Assembly: GCA_964596165.1 (NCBI GenBank)
Contig: CAZQTW010000002.1
Span: 121,484 to 185,483 of the forward strand
DNA length: 64,000 nucleotides
DNA from: CAYUQT01 sp964596165
GTDB taxonomy: Bacteria > Planctomycetota > Phycisphaerae > UBA1845 > JAFGLZ01
Direction: 5' to 3'
The notes below the pieces were generated by a model. It was not told the origin of the DNA and made no database searches. It worked only from the letters and a program-made list of their open reading frames with translations. Both the position numbers and the translations under genes were made by a program. Positions 18,175 to 26,672 of this stretch are shown here, in pieces. The stretch's first letter is position 1; each line of letters starts with the position of its first letter.

Positions 18175-19035
18175 ATGTTCAAGATCGTCGATTGTCGGCA
18201 GGTCGCACCGAAGGTGAAGTGGTTCCGCATTCAGGCCCCCCGGGTGGCCAAGAACCGCAAGCCGGGGCAATTCGCCATCATCCGGCTGGATGAGCGGGGC
18301 GAGCGGATACCGCTGACAATCGCCGATGTGGACCGCACGGCCGGTACGATCGACCTCTTCGTTCAGGCCATCGGCGCGACGACCGAACAGATGTGCCGGC
18401 TCAACACGGGCGATACGATTGCGAATTGTGCCGGACCACTAGGTCTACCGACGGAGATCGAGAACTTCGGGCACGCCGTGCTGGTTGGCGGCGGCGTCGG
18501 CACGGCCGTCATCTATCCGCAGGCGTCGGCCCTCCGCGAGGCGGGCTGCGTGGTCAGCGCCATCATCGGCGGCCGCAGCAAGGAATATGTCATCCTCGAA
18601 GATGAACTCAAGGGCGTCTGCGACCACGTCTATCCGTGTACCGACGACGGCAGTTACGGCTATCACGGATTCGTCACCGGCAAGCTCGAGGAGTTGATCA
18701 AGGCGGCCAATCCGAAGGTGGGTGCGGTCCTGGCGGCCGGCCCGGTGCCGATGATGAAAAACGTCTGCAAGGTCACTCAACCCTATGGCATCAAGACGAT
18801 CGTCTCGCTGAACCCGATCATGGTCGACGGCACCGGTATGTGCGGCGGGTGCCGCGTAACGGTCGGCGGCAAGACCAAGTTCGCCTGCGTCGACGGTCCG
18901 GAGTTCGACGGTCACCAGGTTGACTTTGCCGAACTGAGCGATCGCCTCACAACGTACAAGAAGCACGAAGCCGACGCGCTGTGCCGGCTTCAGGATGAGC
19001 TGCGCAGACTGGAGGCGACCGCTTCAAACGCCTGA
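18175..19035 (+). CDS. NfnA/SudB-like FAD/NAD(P)-binding iron-sulfur oxidoreductase subunit
   Basis: A 286-residue cytosolic flavoprotein with GGAGGAG upstream of the ATG. It has a ferredoxin-reductase-type FAD domain (KPGQFAIIRLDERGERIPLT), an NAD-binding domain (VLVGGGVGTAVIYPQASAL) and a C-terminal [2Fe-2S] site (DGTGMCGGCRVTVGGKTKFA, then CVDGPEFDGH). This is the plan of the small subunit of NADH-dependent ferredoxin:NADP oxidoreductase (NfnA), also called sulfide dehydrogenase subunit SudB, and related to PyrK. The usual partner NfnB (GltD-like) is not next to it, so it either pairs with a distant gene product or works alone. Confidence 0.85.
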   Translation: MFKIVDCRQVAPKVKWFRIQAPRVAKNRKPGQFAIIRLDERGERIPLTIADVDRTAGTIDLFVQAIGATTEQMCRLNTGDTIANCAGPLGLPTEIENFGHAVLVGGGVGTAVIYPQASALREAGCVVSAIIGGRSKEYVILEDELKGVCDHVYPCTDDGSYGYHGFVTGKLEELIKAANPKVGAVLAAGPVPMMKNVCKVTQPYGIKTIVSLNPIMVDGTGMCGGCRVTVGGKTKFACVDGPEFDGHQVDFAELSDRLTTYKKHEADALCRLQDELRRLEATASNA

Positions 19036-19206
19036 ATCGAGACGCACGAGACATTCACTCCCGTCTCTTCAAGACTTGGCGAATGGAGAATTCGGCCGCG
19101 TTGGGTGTATCTGTACCGTTCAGTAAGATCCATCTCTGACTATCCTGCCGAGGTGCGTCTTCATATACGAGGCGAGGCGCAAGCCTGGGCAGCCCAGAGG
19201 AGCGTC

Positions 19207-21204
19207 ATGATGAATCATCCGGCAGCATTGAATGCACGCGTCGCAACCATGGCCGGGCTGGTTCTGTGCGGGCTTGCGGCCTCACCCCTCAGCGCCGAAG
19301 AGACCGTTTGGCTCCACACGCTCGATCTGACCAAGATGCGGCAGGGTTGGGGCAAACCCCAGATCAACCGCTCGATCCGCGAGAAGCCGCTGACGGTCGG
19401 CGGCACGGTCTTCGACAAGGGCGTGGGGACGCATGCCCACAGTTCACTCTGGATCGATCTGGCCGGTGGCTCCGAGCGATTTCTTGCGTCGGTCGGCGTC
19501 GACGACGCGGCCGGAGAACCGGCGTCGGTGGTCTTCAAAATCTACGGCGACGGTCGCAAGCTCTTTGACTCGGGCACGATGAAGTCGAACGAGGCGGCCA
19601 AGTCGGTCGACCTCGACGTCAAGGGCGTCAAGAACCTGCTCCTGGTCGTTACCGATGCGGGCAACGGCATCACGTGCGACCACGGCAATTGGGCCGAGGC
19701 GCGATTCATTGTCACGGGCGCCAAGCCGAGGACCATCGTTGGCCCCCAAGAAGAGCGGTTTCTCCTGACACCCAAGCCCGCTCCGGCCCCTCGGATCAAC
19801 GGCCCGACCGTGTACGGCTGCCGGCCCGGTAAGCCGTTCCTCTATCGGATCCCGGCGACCGGCACACGGCCGATGCAATTCGCGGCGGAGAACCTGCCCG
19901 ACGGCCTCACCCTGAATTCGCAGACGGGCATCATTACGGGCAGAATCGGACAGGCGGGCGAATACGGCGTCATCCTCAAGGCCAGGAATGAGCACGGGTC
20001 GGCCACGCGAGGTTTCAAGATCGTCTGCGGAGAGCTGCTCGCCCTTACCCCGCCGATGGGTTGGAACCACTGGTATGCGCACTACGGCCGCATCACCGAC
20101 AGGATGATGCGCGAGGCGGCGGATGTGATGATCTCCAGCGGTATGGCCGACGTCGGCTATCAGTATGTGAACATCGACGATTGTTGGATGAATTGCGAGA
20201 AGAACGACGATCCGATGCGCGTCGGGCCCTTTCGCGACGCCCAGGGGAACCTTCTGCCGAACAAGCATTTCCCCGACATGAAGGCGCTGGCGGACTACAT
20301 CCACTCGAAAGGACTCAAGGCCGGTCTGTACACCTCGCCCGGGCCGAGGACCTGCGCCGGATATGCCGGCGCCTACAAACACGAGGCCCGGGACGCCAGG
20401 CAGTTCGCCGACTGGGGTTACGACTTCCTCAAGTACGATTGGTGCTCCTACGGCGACATCGTGAAGGGCGATCACCGGATTGAGACATACAAGAAACCGT
20501 ACAGACTCATGGGCGATCTCCTTAAGCAGCAAGAACGGGATATCGTGTTCAATCTCTGCCAATACGGAATGGGCAAGGTCTGGGAATGGGGCGCGGAGGT
20601 GGGCGGCCACTGCTGGCGGACCGCGGGAGACCTGGGCTTCGAACTGGATCGCATCTTCGACGTCGCCCTGGAGAACGCCAAGCACGCCAAATACTCGAGG
20701 CCGGGGAGCTGGAACGATCCGGACTACATTCAGATCGGCTACATCGGCGACGCGCGGACCGGCGGGCTGCCGACGCCCTGTCCGATGACGCCGAACGAAC
20801 AGTACTCGTTCATGTCGCTCTGGTGCCTGATGGCCGCCCCCCTCTTCTACAGCGGCGACATGAGCCGGCTGGACGAATTCACAATCAACGTCCTGTGCAA
20901 CGCCGAGGTGATCGAAGTCGATCAGGACCCGCTGGGACAGTGTGCCCGAGTTATCCCGTTGAGTGACGACACGTTTGCCATGGTTAAGGACTTGGAGGAC
21001 GGCGGCAAGGCCGTCGGTCTGTTTAACCGCGGCGAGACGGCCACAACGGTCGCTGCGACGTTTTCGCAACTCGGCCTCAAGGGCAAGCACGCGGCGCGCG
21101 ATCTGTGGCGACAGGAGGATCTGGGCACCGTTCAGGGAGAACTCACGGCACCCATCGCCCGTCACGGCACGCTGATGCTACGGCTTCGCAAGGAACGCCG
21201 ATAG
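19207..21204 (+). CDS. Exported NPCBM-GH27 alpha-galactosidase
   Basis: A 665-residue protein starting at 19207, behind an AGAGGAG site, with a signal peptide (MAGLVLCGLAASPLSA). Residues about 30-185 form an NPCBM carbohydrate-binding domain (GGTVFDKGVGTHAHSSLWID). A short Ig-like segment (NLPDGLTLNSQTGIITGRIG) follows, then the GH27 barrel from TPPMGWNHWYAHYG. The expected nucleophile is the Asp of YDFLKYDWCSYGD near residue 411, and the acid/base lies in RPGSWNDPDYIQIG near 502. GH27 enzymes remove terminal alpha-galactose or N-acetylgalactosamine with retention. Likely periplasmic or surface exposed. Confidence 0.9.
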   Translation: MMNHPAALNARVATMAGLVLCGLAASPLSAEETVWLHTLDLTKMRQGWGKPQINRSIREKPLTVGGTVFDKGVGTHAHSSLWIDLAGGSERFLASVGVDDAAGEPASVVFKIYGDGRKLFDSGTMKSNEAAKSVDLDVKGVKNLLLVVTDAGNGITCDHGNWAEARFIVTGAKPRTIVGPQEERFLLTPKPAPAPRINGPTVYGCRPGKPFLYRIPATGTRPMQFAAENLPDGLTLNSQTGIITGRIGQAGEYGVILKARNEHGSATRGFKIVCGELLALTPPMGWNHWYAHYGRITDRMMREAADVMISSGMADVGYQYVNIDDCWMNCEKNDDPMRVGPFRDAQGNLLPNKHFPDMKALADYIHSKGLKAGLYTSPGPRTCAGYAGAYKHEARDARQFADWGYDFLKYDWCSYGDIVKGDHRIETYKKPYRLMGDLLKQQERDIVFNLCQYGMGKVWEWGAEVGGHCWRTAGDLGFELDRIFDVALENAKHAKYSRPGSWNDPDYIQIGYIGDARTGGLPTPCPMTPNEQYSFMSLWCLMAAPLFYSGDMSRLDEFTINVLCNAEVIEVDQDPLGQCARVIPLSDDTFAMVKDLEDGGKAVGLFNRGETATTVAATFSQLGLKGKHAARDLWRQEDLGTVQGELTAPIARHGTLMLRLRKERR

Positions 21205-21283
21205 GACCTCTTGAAAGAACCGCGCCCGCTCGACGCGAATCCGTCTGCCATTCTTCGACAGCGGCTCGAACGAATATCGCCTC

Positions 21284-21311
21284 TTGCCGATAGTTGCGCA
21301 ACGGCTATCAT
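21284..21311 (+). promoter_or_regulatory. Candidate promoter for topoisomerase VI subunit B
   Basis: TTGCCG at 21284-21289, a 16-base spacer and TATCAT at 21306-21311, about 32 bases before the ATG at 21344. The -35 and spacing are the same as for the promoter at 13174-13201. Confidence 0.5.
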
Positions 21312-21343
21312 ATTTGAAAAAGGAATTTGTGAGGTAAGCCAGG

Positions 21344-23320
21344 ATGGCCGCCAAAACCGCCTCCGATCACCGCGGAAAAACACGAAAGAGCAAAGACCAA
21401 CTGACGTTCAAGTTTGCTCCCGCCGGTCCGGCTGATTCCAAGAGTCGTCTTTCCTCTGCCCAGCACAAACCCGCGAAGACGGCACGGACGACCCAGGGAC
21501 CGGCAACGGCCTTTCAGGAGGGGCCCACCGCACCGCCGGAGAGCCCCAAGCCCGCGAAGTCGACCCGATCAAAGGGAGTCGACAGCCATCGGGCGGCCGA
21601 GGCCATGGCTAAACAGCAGCGTGAAATCTCCGTCAGCGAGTTCTTCGCCAAGAACCGCCACCTACTCGGCTTCGACAACAAGCGCAAGGCGATGTTGACC
21701 ACGGTCAAGGAAGCGGTCGACAACAGCCTCGATGCCTGCGAGGAAGCGGGCATTCTGCCCGACCTGTTCGTCGGTCTTCGACAGTTGGAGGAAGAGCGGT
21801 TCGTCGTCACCGTTCGCGACAACGGACCGGGTATCCTTAAGGCCCAGATCCCCAACGTCTTCGGAAAACTCCTATACGGCTCCAAATTCAATCGTCTGAA
21901 GATGAGCCGCGGCCAGCAAGGCATCGGCATCAGCGCAGCGGGCATGTACGGCCTGCTGACCACGGGCAAGGCGATCCGCATCGTCTCTCGCACCGGCGCC
22001 AACCACCCGGCCCATCGTTTCGAGATTCAGATCGACACCAAGCGCAACAAGCCGGAAATCGTCACCGACGAGCAGATCGATGTGGAGTGGCCCCACGGCA
22101 CCGAGGTGACCATCGAACTGGTCGGATCGTATATCAAGGGGCGACAGTCGGTCGACGAATACATCGAACAAACGGCGATCGCCAACCCCCATGCGTCGAT
22201 CGTCTATGAACCGCCGGGCGAGGAGCAGAAGGTTTTCCCGCGCGGCACCGAGATCATGCCGGCCGAAACGAAAGCGATCAAGCCGCATCCCTACGGCATC
22301 GAACTCGGCACGCTGATGAAGATGGTCAAGGACACGTCGGCCAAGCAGCTCGGCGCGTTCCTTCAGAACGAGTTCAGCCGCGTCAGCCTAAAAGCGGCCA
22401 ACGAGATTTGCGGCAAGGCCGGGTTGTCGTTGCGGACTTGGCTGGGCAACATCAACGGGCCCGAAATCGAGAAACTGTACAAGGCGATCCAGGAAACCAA
22501 GCTGATGGCGCCGAGGACCGATTGCCTGGCGCCCATTGGAGCCCAGGCGATCCTGGCCGGCTTGCTGAAGGGCGTGAAGGCGGCGTTTTTCACGGCCACC
22601 ACGCGTCCGCCGGCCGTCTACCGGGGCAATCCGTTCCAGATCGAGGTCGGCCTGGCGTTCGGAGGCGATCTGCCGGCCGACGAACTGGCCAGGGTCATCC
22701 GATTCGCCAACCGCGTGCCGTTGCTCTATCAGCAATCGCACTGCTGCATCTTCAAGAGCGTGATGGAGACCAACTGGCGAGCGTACGGGCTCCAGCAGAG
22801 CGGCGGGGCGCTGCCCAGCGGGCCGGTGGTGATCATGGTTCACATGGCCAGCGTGTGGGTACCCTTCACCAGTGAGAGCAAGGAAGCCGTCGCCGACTAC
22901 GACGAAATCCGCAAAGAGGTCAAGCTCGGCCTTCAGGAGTGCGGCCGCAAGCTGAGTGCTTACATCAAGCGCCGGGCTCGACAACAACGAGAAGGTGAAC
23001 GGCGAAGCATCTTCGAACGGTACATCCCCGAGGTCGTTGCGGCCGTCCGATCGATCACCCGCGTCAATGCCGAGCAACTCCGAAAAGACCTGTTGGCCAC
23101 CGCGCGGCGGATCACCGAACGGGCCGACGAGGAACTCGACGAGAACGGCAAGCCCATCAAACGGGACGAGGAATCCGAACCGCAAGATGAGAACACGATC
23201 ATCGTCGAACGCGACCCGGAAGGCGGTCCCGAAGACCAACTGCTTATTGCCGATTCCGAAAGTGACGGCGGCAACGCCGGCGAGAAGAAGGTCCGCCCGA
23301 AGCGACGACGAGCGTCCTGA
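21344..23320 (+). CDS. top6B: DNA topoisomerase VI subunit B
   Basis: A 658-residue GHKL ATPase. After a basic, disordered extension of about 85 residues the ATPase motifs appear: VKEAVDNSLDACEEAG (N-box, near 120), VRDNGPGI (G1, near 158) and SRGQQGIGISAAGMYG (G2, near 188). An H2TH-like segment (AANEICGKAGLSL) and the transducer domain follow. The end is acidic, then basic. Subunit B binds ATP, dimerises and drives strand passage by the DNA-cleaving subunit A, relaxing and decatenating DNA. The enzyme is typical of archaea and plants, and only scattered bacteria have it. Subunit A is encoded 2.2 kb downstream on the same strand. Confidence 0.93.
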   Translation: MAAKTASDHRGKTRKSKDQLTFKFAPAGPADSKSRLSSAQHKPAKTARTTQGPATAFQEGPTAPPESPKPAKSTRSKGVDSHRAAEAMAKQQREISVSEFFAKNRHLLGFDNKRKAMLTTVKEAVDNSLDACEEAGILPDLFVGLRQLEEERFVVTVRDNGPGILKAQIPNVFGKLLYGSKFNRLKMSRGQQGIGISAAGMYGLLTTGKAIRIVSRTGANHPAHRFEIQIDTKRNKPEIVTDEQIDVEWPHGTEVTIELVGSYIKGRQSVDEYIEQTAIANPHASIVYEPPGEEQKVFPRGTEIMPAETKAIKPHPYGIELGTLMKMVKDTSAKQLGAFLQNEFSRVSLKAANEICGKAGLSLRTWLGNINGPEIEKLYKAIQETKLMAPRTDCLAPIGAQAILAGLLKGVKAAFFTATTRPPAVYRGNPFQIEVGLAFGGDLPADELARVIRFANRVPLLYQQSHCCIFKSVMETNWRAYGLQQSGGALPSGPVVIMVHMASVWVPFTSESKEAVADYDEIRKEVKLGLQECGRKLSAYIKRRARQQREGERRSIFERYIPEVVAAVRSITRVNAEQLRKDLLATARRITERADEELDENGKPIKRDEESEPQDENTIIVERDPEGGPEDQLLIADSESDGGNAGEKKVRPKRRRAS

Positions 23321-23370
23321 CGACGTCAGGATTCGAAACTCGGGCCCAACGGAGGGGCCATCTCCGACCC

Positions 23371-24390
23371 CTACTGGAATCGGAACTCGAAGCCGACGAT
23401 CGGACCGTGACTGGCGGTGTTGAGGCCAAACCCGTTCTTGAAATAATCCGTCTCCATGGCGCGATAGCCGACCTGAAAGGAACCGTGTTTGCCGACGGCA
23501 TAGGAGAACAGCCCCATCAGCTCCCAGGTGTAGTCTGAACCGATGCCGTAGCCGCCGACGTCCCCCATCAGGTCAAACGACCATCGCCCTCGTATCGGGA
23601 TGTGAAAGGACGCGCCGATGATGGGGTCAAACCACTCCTTGGTATGGTAGAGCGCGAACCGTACACCCTCGAAATGCGCTATTGAGCGAGCATTGCAGTA
23701 TCGAAATCCGGCAAAGATGCGTATGGGAAACGGCTTCTCCCATCGTCGCCCCACAACACAGGTAAGGTAGCTGTTCACGATGTGGAGGTCGACTTTCCCG
23801 ATCGGCAGCGTGTCCCCTTCGTCAAAGTCCAAGTAGATCCCGTCAAGGTACAGGAGGTACTTGCTGTTGTGGTACTCCAGGCTCCCCATGACGGCCAACC
23901 GCTGGTCGTTGAACAGTTCTCCGAACGTGCGATGAACACCCGACCTGAAGCCACGAATGGTCACCCTGCCGCCGACGCTTGCGAACCAAAGATAGGGCCT
24001 GATCTCCATATGCCAAGGCTCAGCCGGTGGTCCGTAGCCAGGGGAGAACGGATACGGTTCGTAGTCGTGAATGCCATCGTCCTCATTGACACGCGCGTCG
24101 GCGCCTTCTGTCCGCGTTGTGGGGGAGGTCGAGATGACGATTGCGGGTGGAGTCGGCGCCACGTCGCCCCCCGTCATGTCGGCCAATCTGAGATAGGGTT
24201 CCAACTTCGTCGGCCAGCAGGCCTCGTCCATGTCCTCCGTCCGCGAACACATTGCTTCCGGCGCTGCCATCAATGCGAGGGTCTCCACCCAGTCGGCATC
24301 TTCCCCGAGGGCAGGCTGCCCGAGTCCGCCCAACACGAGTGCGGCGAGCACCGTCGAGACAGCCACACCCAGCCGCCCTTCCATGGGCAT
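23371..24390 (-). CDS. Exported outer-membrane beta-barrel-like protein
   Basis: A 339-residue protein; the start at 24390 has GGAGGCG upstream. A signal peptide (VAVSTVLAALVLGGLGQPALG) is followed by a variable region with several Cys, then repeated amphipathic strands from about residue 125: WHMEIRPYLWFASVGGRVTI, YLLYLDGIYLDFDEG, PIRIFAGFRYCNARS and FQVGYRAMETDYF. The protein ends in GFEFRFQ, one residue past an aromatic, as in outer-membrane barrels. It is encoded opposite to and between the topoisomerase VI genes. Its function is unknown; similar barrel proteins are common in diderms. Confidence 0.72.
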   Translation of the reverse strand: MPMEGRLGVAVSTVLAALVLGGLGQPALGEDADWVETLALMAAPEAMCSRTEDMDEACWPTKLEPYLRLADMTGGDVAPTPPAIVISTSPTTRTEGADARVNEDDGIHDYEPYPFSPGYGPPAEPWHMEIRPYLWFASVGGRVTIRGFRSGVHRTFGELFNDQRLAVMGSLEYHNSKYLLYLDGIYLDFDEGDTLPIGKVDLHIVNSYLTCVVGRRWEKPFPIRIFAGFRYCNARSIAHFEGVRFALYHTKEWFDPIIGASFHIPIRGRWSFDLMGDVGGYGIGSDYTWELMGLFSYAVGKHGSFQVGYRAMETDYFKNGFGLNTASHGPIVGFEFRFQ

Positions 24391-24631
24391 CACCGACGCC
24401 TCCATTGAGACTTAATTCTTGGACTTAAAACGAGTTCTGCTCGCCGATTGCCCAGACCGCCCCACACCGCGCTATTGCCGAGCCGGTCTGATCCCCGCCC
24501 CCGCAAACGGGAGTGATTCCGACGTGTTGGTATATCGGCTGAAACAGCGAAAGAGATTCAACAGTAGGCCGGACTACCAACGTGGGGCTTGGCCGACCAG
24601 GGCGAGATCCGGTCCCGTTCGCTGCCGAGAC

Positions 24632-25009
24632 CTACCATATGCACGATGCGTAATGACCTTTCATGTTCCGATCGGCCGTGATCAGCGGGGCATCACGCAA
24701 GCGGGCCTGTGCCACGATGATCCGATCGAATGGGTCCCGGGTCCACGTCTCATCAAGTGCCTGCTGAATGACTCGAGTGAACGACTGTTCACACACGCTC
24801 AGACCGATCTCACGAGACAGGTACGTGATGATTTCCTGGGCCTTCGGTTTGATCCGTTCGGTCTCCCGGAGGTGTTCCAGCTCGAGAACGACCATGGGAG
24901 AGATCCGGAGGTCATCGTCACGCTCCAGGGCCTCTCGCGCTGCATCGCCCAAAAGGGTCGTCTCTCCGGCAAAAAGCCACGCCACCACGTGCGTGTCAAG
25001 ATAGATCAT
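24632..25009 (-). CDS. PIN-domain toxin (VapC-like)
   Basis: A 125-residue PIN-domain protein. MIYLDTHVVAWLFAG carries the first acidic residue, VVLELEHL the conserved Glu, and WTRDPFDRIIVAQA with LITADRNM the later acidic residues. PIN toxins cleave specific RNAs using a metal-bound acidic cluster. The gene start overlaps the antitoxin stop (ATGA), so the two are translationally coupled. It sits between the topoisomerase VI genes on the opposite strand. Confidence 0.88.
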   Translation of the reverse strand: MIYLDTHVVAWLFAGETTLLGDAAREALERDDDLRISPMVVLELEHLRETERIKPKAQEIITYLSREIGLSVCEQSFTRVIQQALDETWTRDPFDRIIVAQARLRDAPLITADRNMKGHYASCIW

Positions 25010-25233
25010 CGGACCTCACTCCACTCCGATGACCAGTCCATGTGCACGATGTCTTGAGGATCGCACAACAGACACGCTCGCTTTTTCAGGCGCGACAACT
25101 TGGACCTCTTGCGGGGTGGAACAAGACGGATGGTCTCTCCCTTGCGAACGATTTCGACGACCTTGCCGGTTCGGAGAGCCTCGTCGAGGACGGAGTAGAT
25201 GTTCTCTCGGAGTTTGGAGGCGGAGATCTTCAT
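25006..25233 (-). CDS. Phd/YefM-type antitoxin
   Basis: A 75-residue protein starting at 25233 behind GAAGG. MKISASKLRENIYSVLDEAL, then EIVRKGETIRLVPP, is the Phd/YefM DNA-binding fold. The C-terminal part, rich in basic then acidic residues and with two Cys, would bind and neutralise the PIN toxin encoded next. The repeated TACGTAC motifs just upstream are likely sites for autoregulation. Confidence 0.85.
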   Translation of the reverse strand: MKISASKLRENIYSVLDEALRTGKVVEIVRKGETIRLVPPRKRSKLSRLKKRACLLCDPQDIVHMDWSSEWSEVR

Positions 25234-25255
25234 GGCGACACCTTCGTTCATCCTT

Positions 25256-25303
25256 TACGTACAGCATACAATACGTACGTATGATTATCACTATCGTACG
25301 TAC
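25256..25303 (-). promoter_or_regulatory. Probable toxin-antitoxin operator with TACGTAC repeats
   Basis: Three copies of a TACGTAC core lie within 48 bases upstream of the antitoxin gene: 25256-25262, a perfect 12-base palindrome ATACGTACGTAT at 25271-25282, and CGTACGTAC at 25295-25303. Such spaced palindromes are typical binding sites of antitoxin or toxin-antitoxin complexes. Confidence 0.65.
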
Positions 25304-25409
25304 CATCCGTCTTCCACACGGAACAGGCCGGTGCCACAACCCGTTGAGGTGCCGGTCCGGTTCGCCAAACCGGGAAGGCGGGGAATGCAAGAGCCAAAAG
25401 ATCTCGCCC

Positions 25410-25438
25410 TTGGCGGCGGACGTATCCAGTTGTATACT
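25410..25438 (+). promoter_or_regulatory. Sigma-70-type promoter for topoisomerase VI subunit A
   Basis: TTGGCG at 25410-25415, a 17-base spacer and TATACT at 25433-25438. A start near 25445 leaves about 60 bases of leader, including AGGAGG, before the ATG at 25505. Confidence 0.65.
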
Positions 25439-25504
25439 CCCGCTTGAAGGTCCGGTCCCGGCGGGTGGAACCCGCCCGGCGCGTTAGGAGGACGAGAACC
25501 CCTC

Positions 25505-26650
25505 ATGGCGACGAAGACGAAGGAAGCGAGCACAACCAAGCCCGCGCGACGCGGCGAGAAGGCCGCCCGAGACAAGGTGGCCAAACGACTCGTCGGTGTG
25601 GCCGAATCGGTCATCAAATCGAGCACCAAGCATGCCGACCCCTACGTCGACATCCCCGTTCGAGCGCTGAGCAACGTCACTTTCAACACCAAGCGCCAGA
25701 TCATCGAGATGGGCGACAGCAAGCAGCGGCGCTTCTTCTTCAACCTCGGCCAGGCGAAGAAGTTCATGCAGACGATGCTGGTGGCCGCCGGCTGCAAGGA
25801 ACTGGCCGATCAGCTCAAGACGACCAGCATTCGTGATCTTTTCTATCACTGCAAGCATACGATCGAGAAATCGCACGAAAACACGTTCGACGAGCAGGAC
25901 GAGTCGGACACGATCATCGAAGACCTCGAGGTCACGCTCGGCAGTCTGCGCGAGGAGTTGGGCCTCTTCGCCGACCCCAAGGGCAGCATGGTCGGGCCGA
26001 TGGTCATTGTCGACGGCGGCGACACGATCGATCTGTCGCGGATGGGCACGGGCGGCTGGGCGGTGCCCAGTATCGTCGAGGATCACGTTATCCAGTTCCG
26101 ATCGTGCAAGGCGAAGTACATCCTACTGATCGAAAAAGCCGCCGTTTGGCGACGGTTCAGCGAGGACCGATTTTGGGAAAAGCACCACTGCATGATCATC
26201 CAGGGCGGAGGTCAGCCGCCGCGCGGCGTCCGCCGGCTGGTCTATCGGATGCACACCGAGCTGAAACTCCCGGTCTTCGTCCTCGTCGATAACGATCCGT
26301 GGGGGTACTACATCTACTCGGTGGTCAAGCAGGGCAGCATCAACCTGGCGTTCGAGAGCCAGCGAATGGCCGTGCCCGGCGCCCGGTTCATCGGTATGAG
26401 CAGTTTCGACGCCGCCGCGTTCGACATTCCGCCGGCCGTCACGATCAAGCTGAACGATCAGGACGTCCGCCGGGCCAAGGAGATCATGGAATACCCGTGG
26501 TTCGCCAAGAAGGAATGGCAGCGTGAGATCAAGCACATGCTTCAGCTCGGCGTGAAGCTCGAGCTCGAAGCGCTGTCGGCCAAGGACTTCAGCTTCATCA
26601 CCGAAACCTACCTCCCCACGAAGATCAAGAAGCAACAGTGGCTGGATTGA
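25505..26650 (+). CDS. top6A: DNA topoisomerase VI subunit A (Spo11-like)
   Basis: A 381-residue protein. A basic N-terminus leads into the winged-helix CAP domain, where SIRDLFYHCKHT holds the expected DNA-cleaving Tyr (about residue 114). The Toprim domain follows, with metal-binding Glu in YILLIEKAAVW (about 210) and Asp in LVDNDPWGYYIYS (about 262 and 264). Subunit A makes the transient double-strand break and partners subunit B. All key residues are present, so the enzyme should be active. It ends in IKKQQWLD. Located downstream of, but not directly adjacent to, the subunit B gene and with its own promoter. Confidence 0.93.
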   Translation: MATKTKEASTTKPARRGEKAARDKVAKRLVGVAESVIKSSTKHADPYVDIPVRALSNVTFNTKRQIIEMGDSKQRRFFFNLGQAKKFMQTMLVAAGCKELADQLKTTSIRDLFYHCKHTIEKSHENTFDEQDESDTIIEDLEVTLGSLREELGLFADPKGSMVGPMVIVDGGDTIDLSRMGTGGWAVPSIVEDHVIQFRSCKAKYILLIEKAAVWRRFSEDRFWEKHHCMIIQGGGQPPRGVRRLVYRMHTELKLPVFVLVDNDPWGYYIYSVVKQGSINLAFESQRMAVPGARFIGMSSFDAAAFDIPPAVTIKLNDQDVRRAKEIMEYPWFAKKEWQREIKHMLQLGVKLELEALSAKDFSFITETYLPTKIKKQQWLD

Positions 26651-26672
26651 AGAGGAACCCCCGGACCCGGAA

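Noticed and set aside
19444..21165. 573-residue open frame on the minus strand
   Set aside because: It lies wholly antisense to the GH27 gene, whose motifs are certain; the minus frame has no recognisable sequence and reflects high-GC codon bias.
22388..23239. Minus-strand frame opposite top6B
   Set aside because: Antisense shadow; the plus-strand topoisomerase motifs are intact.
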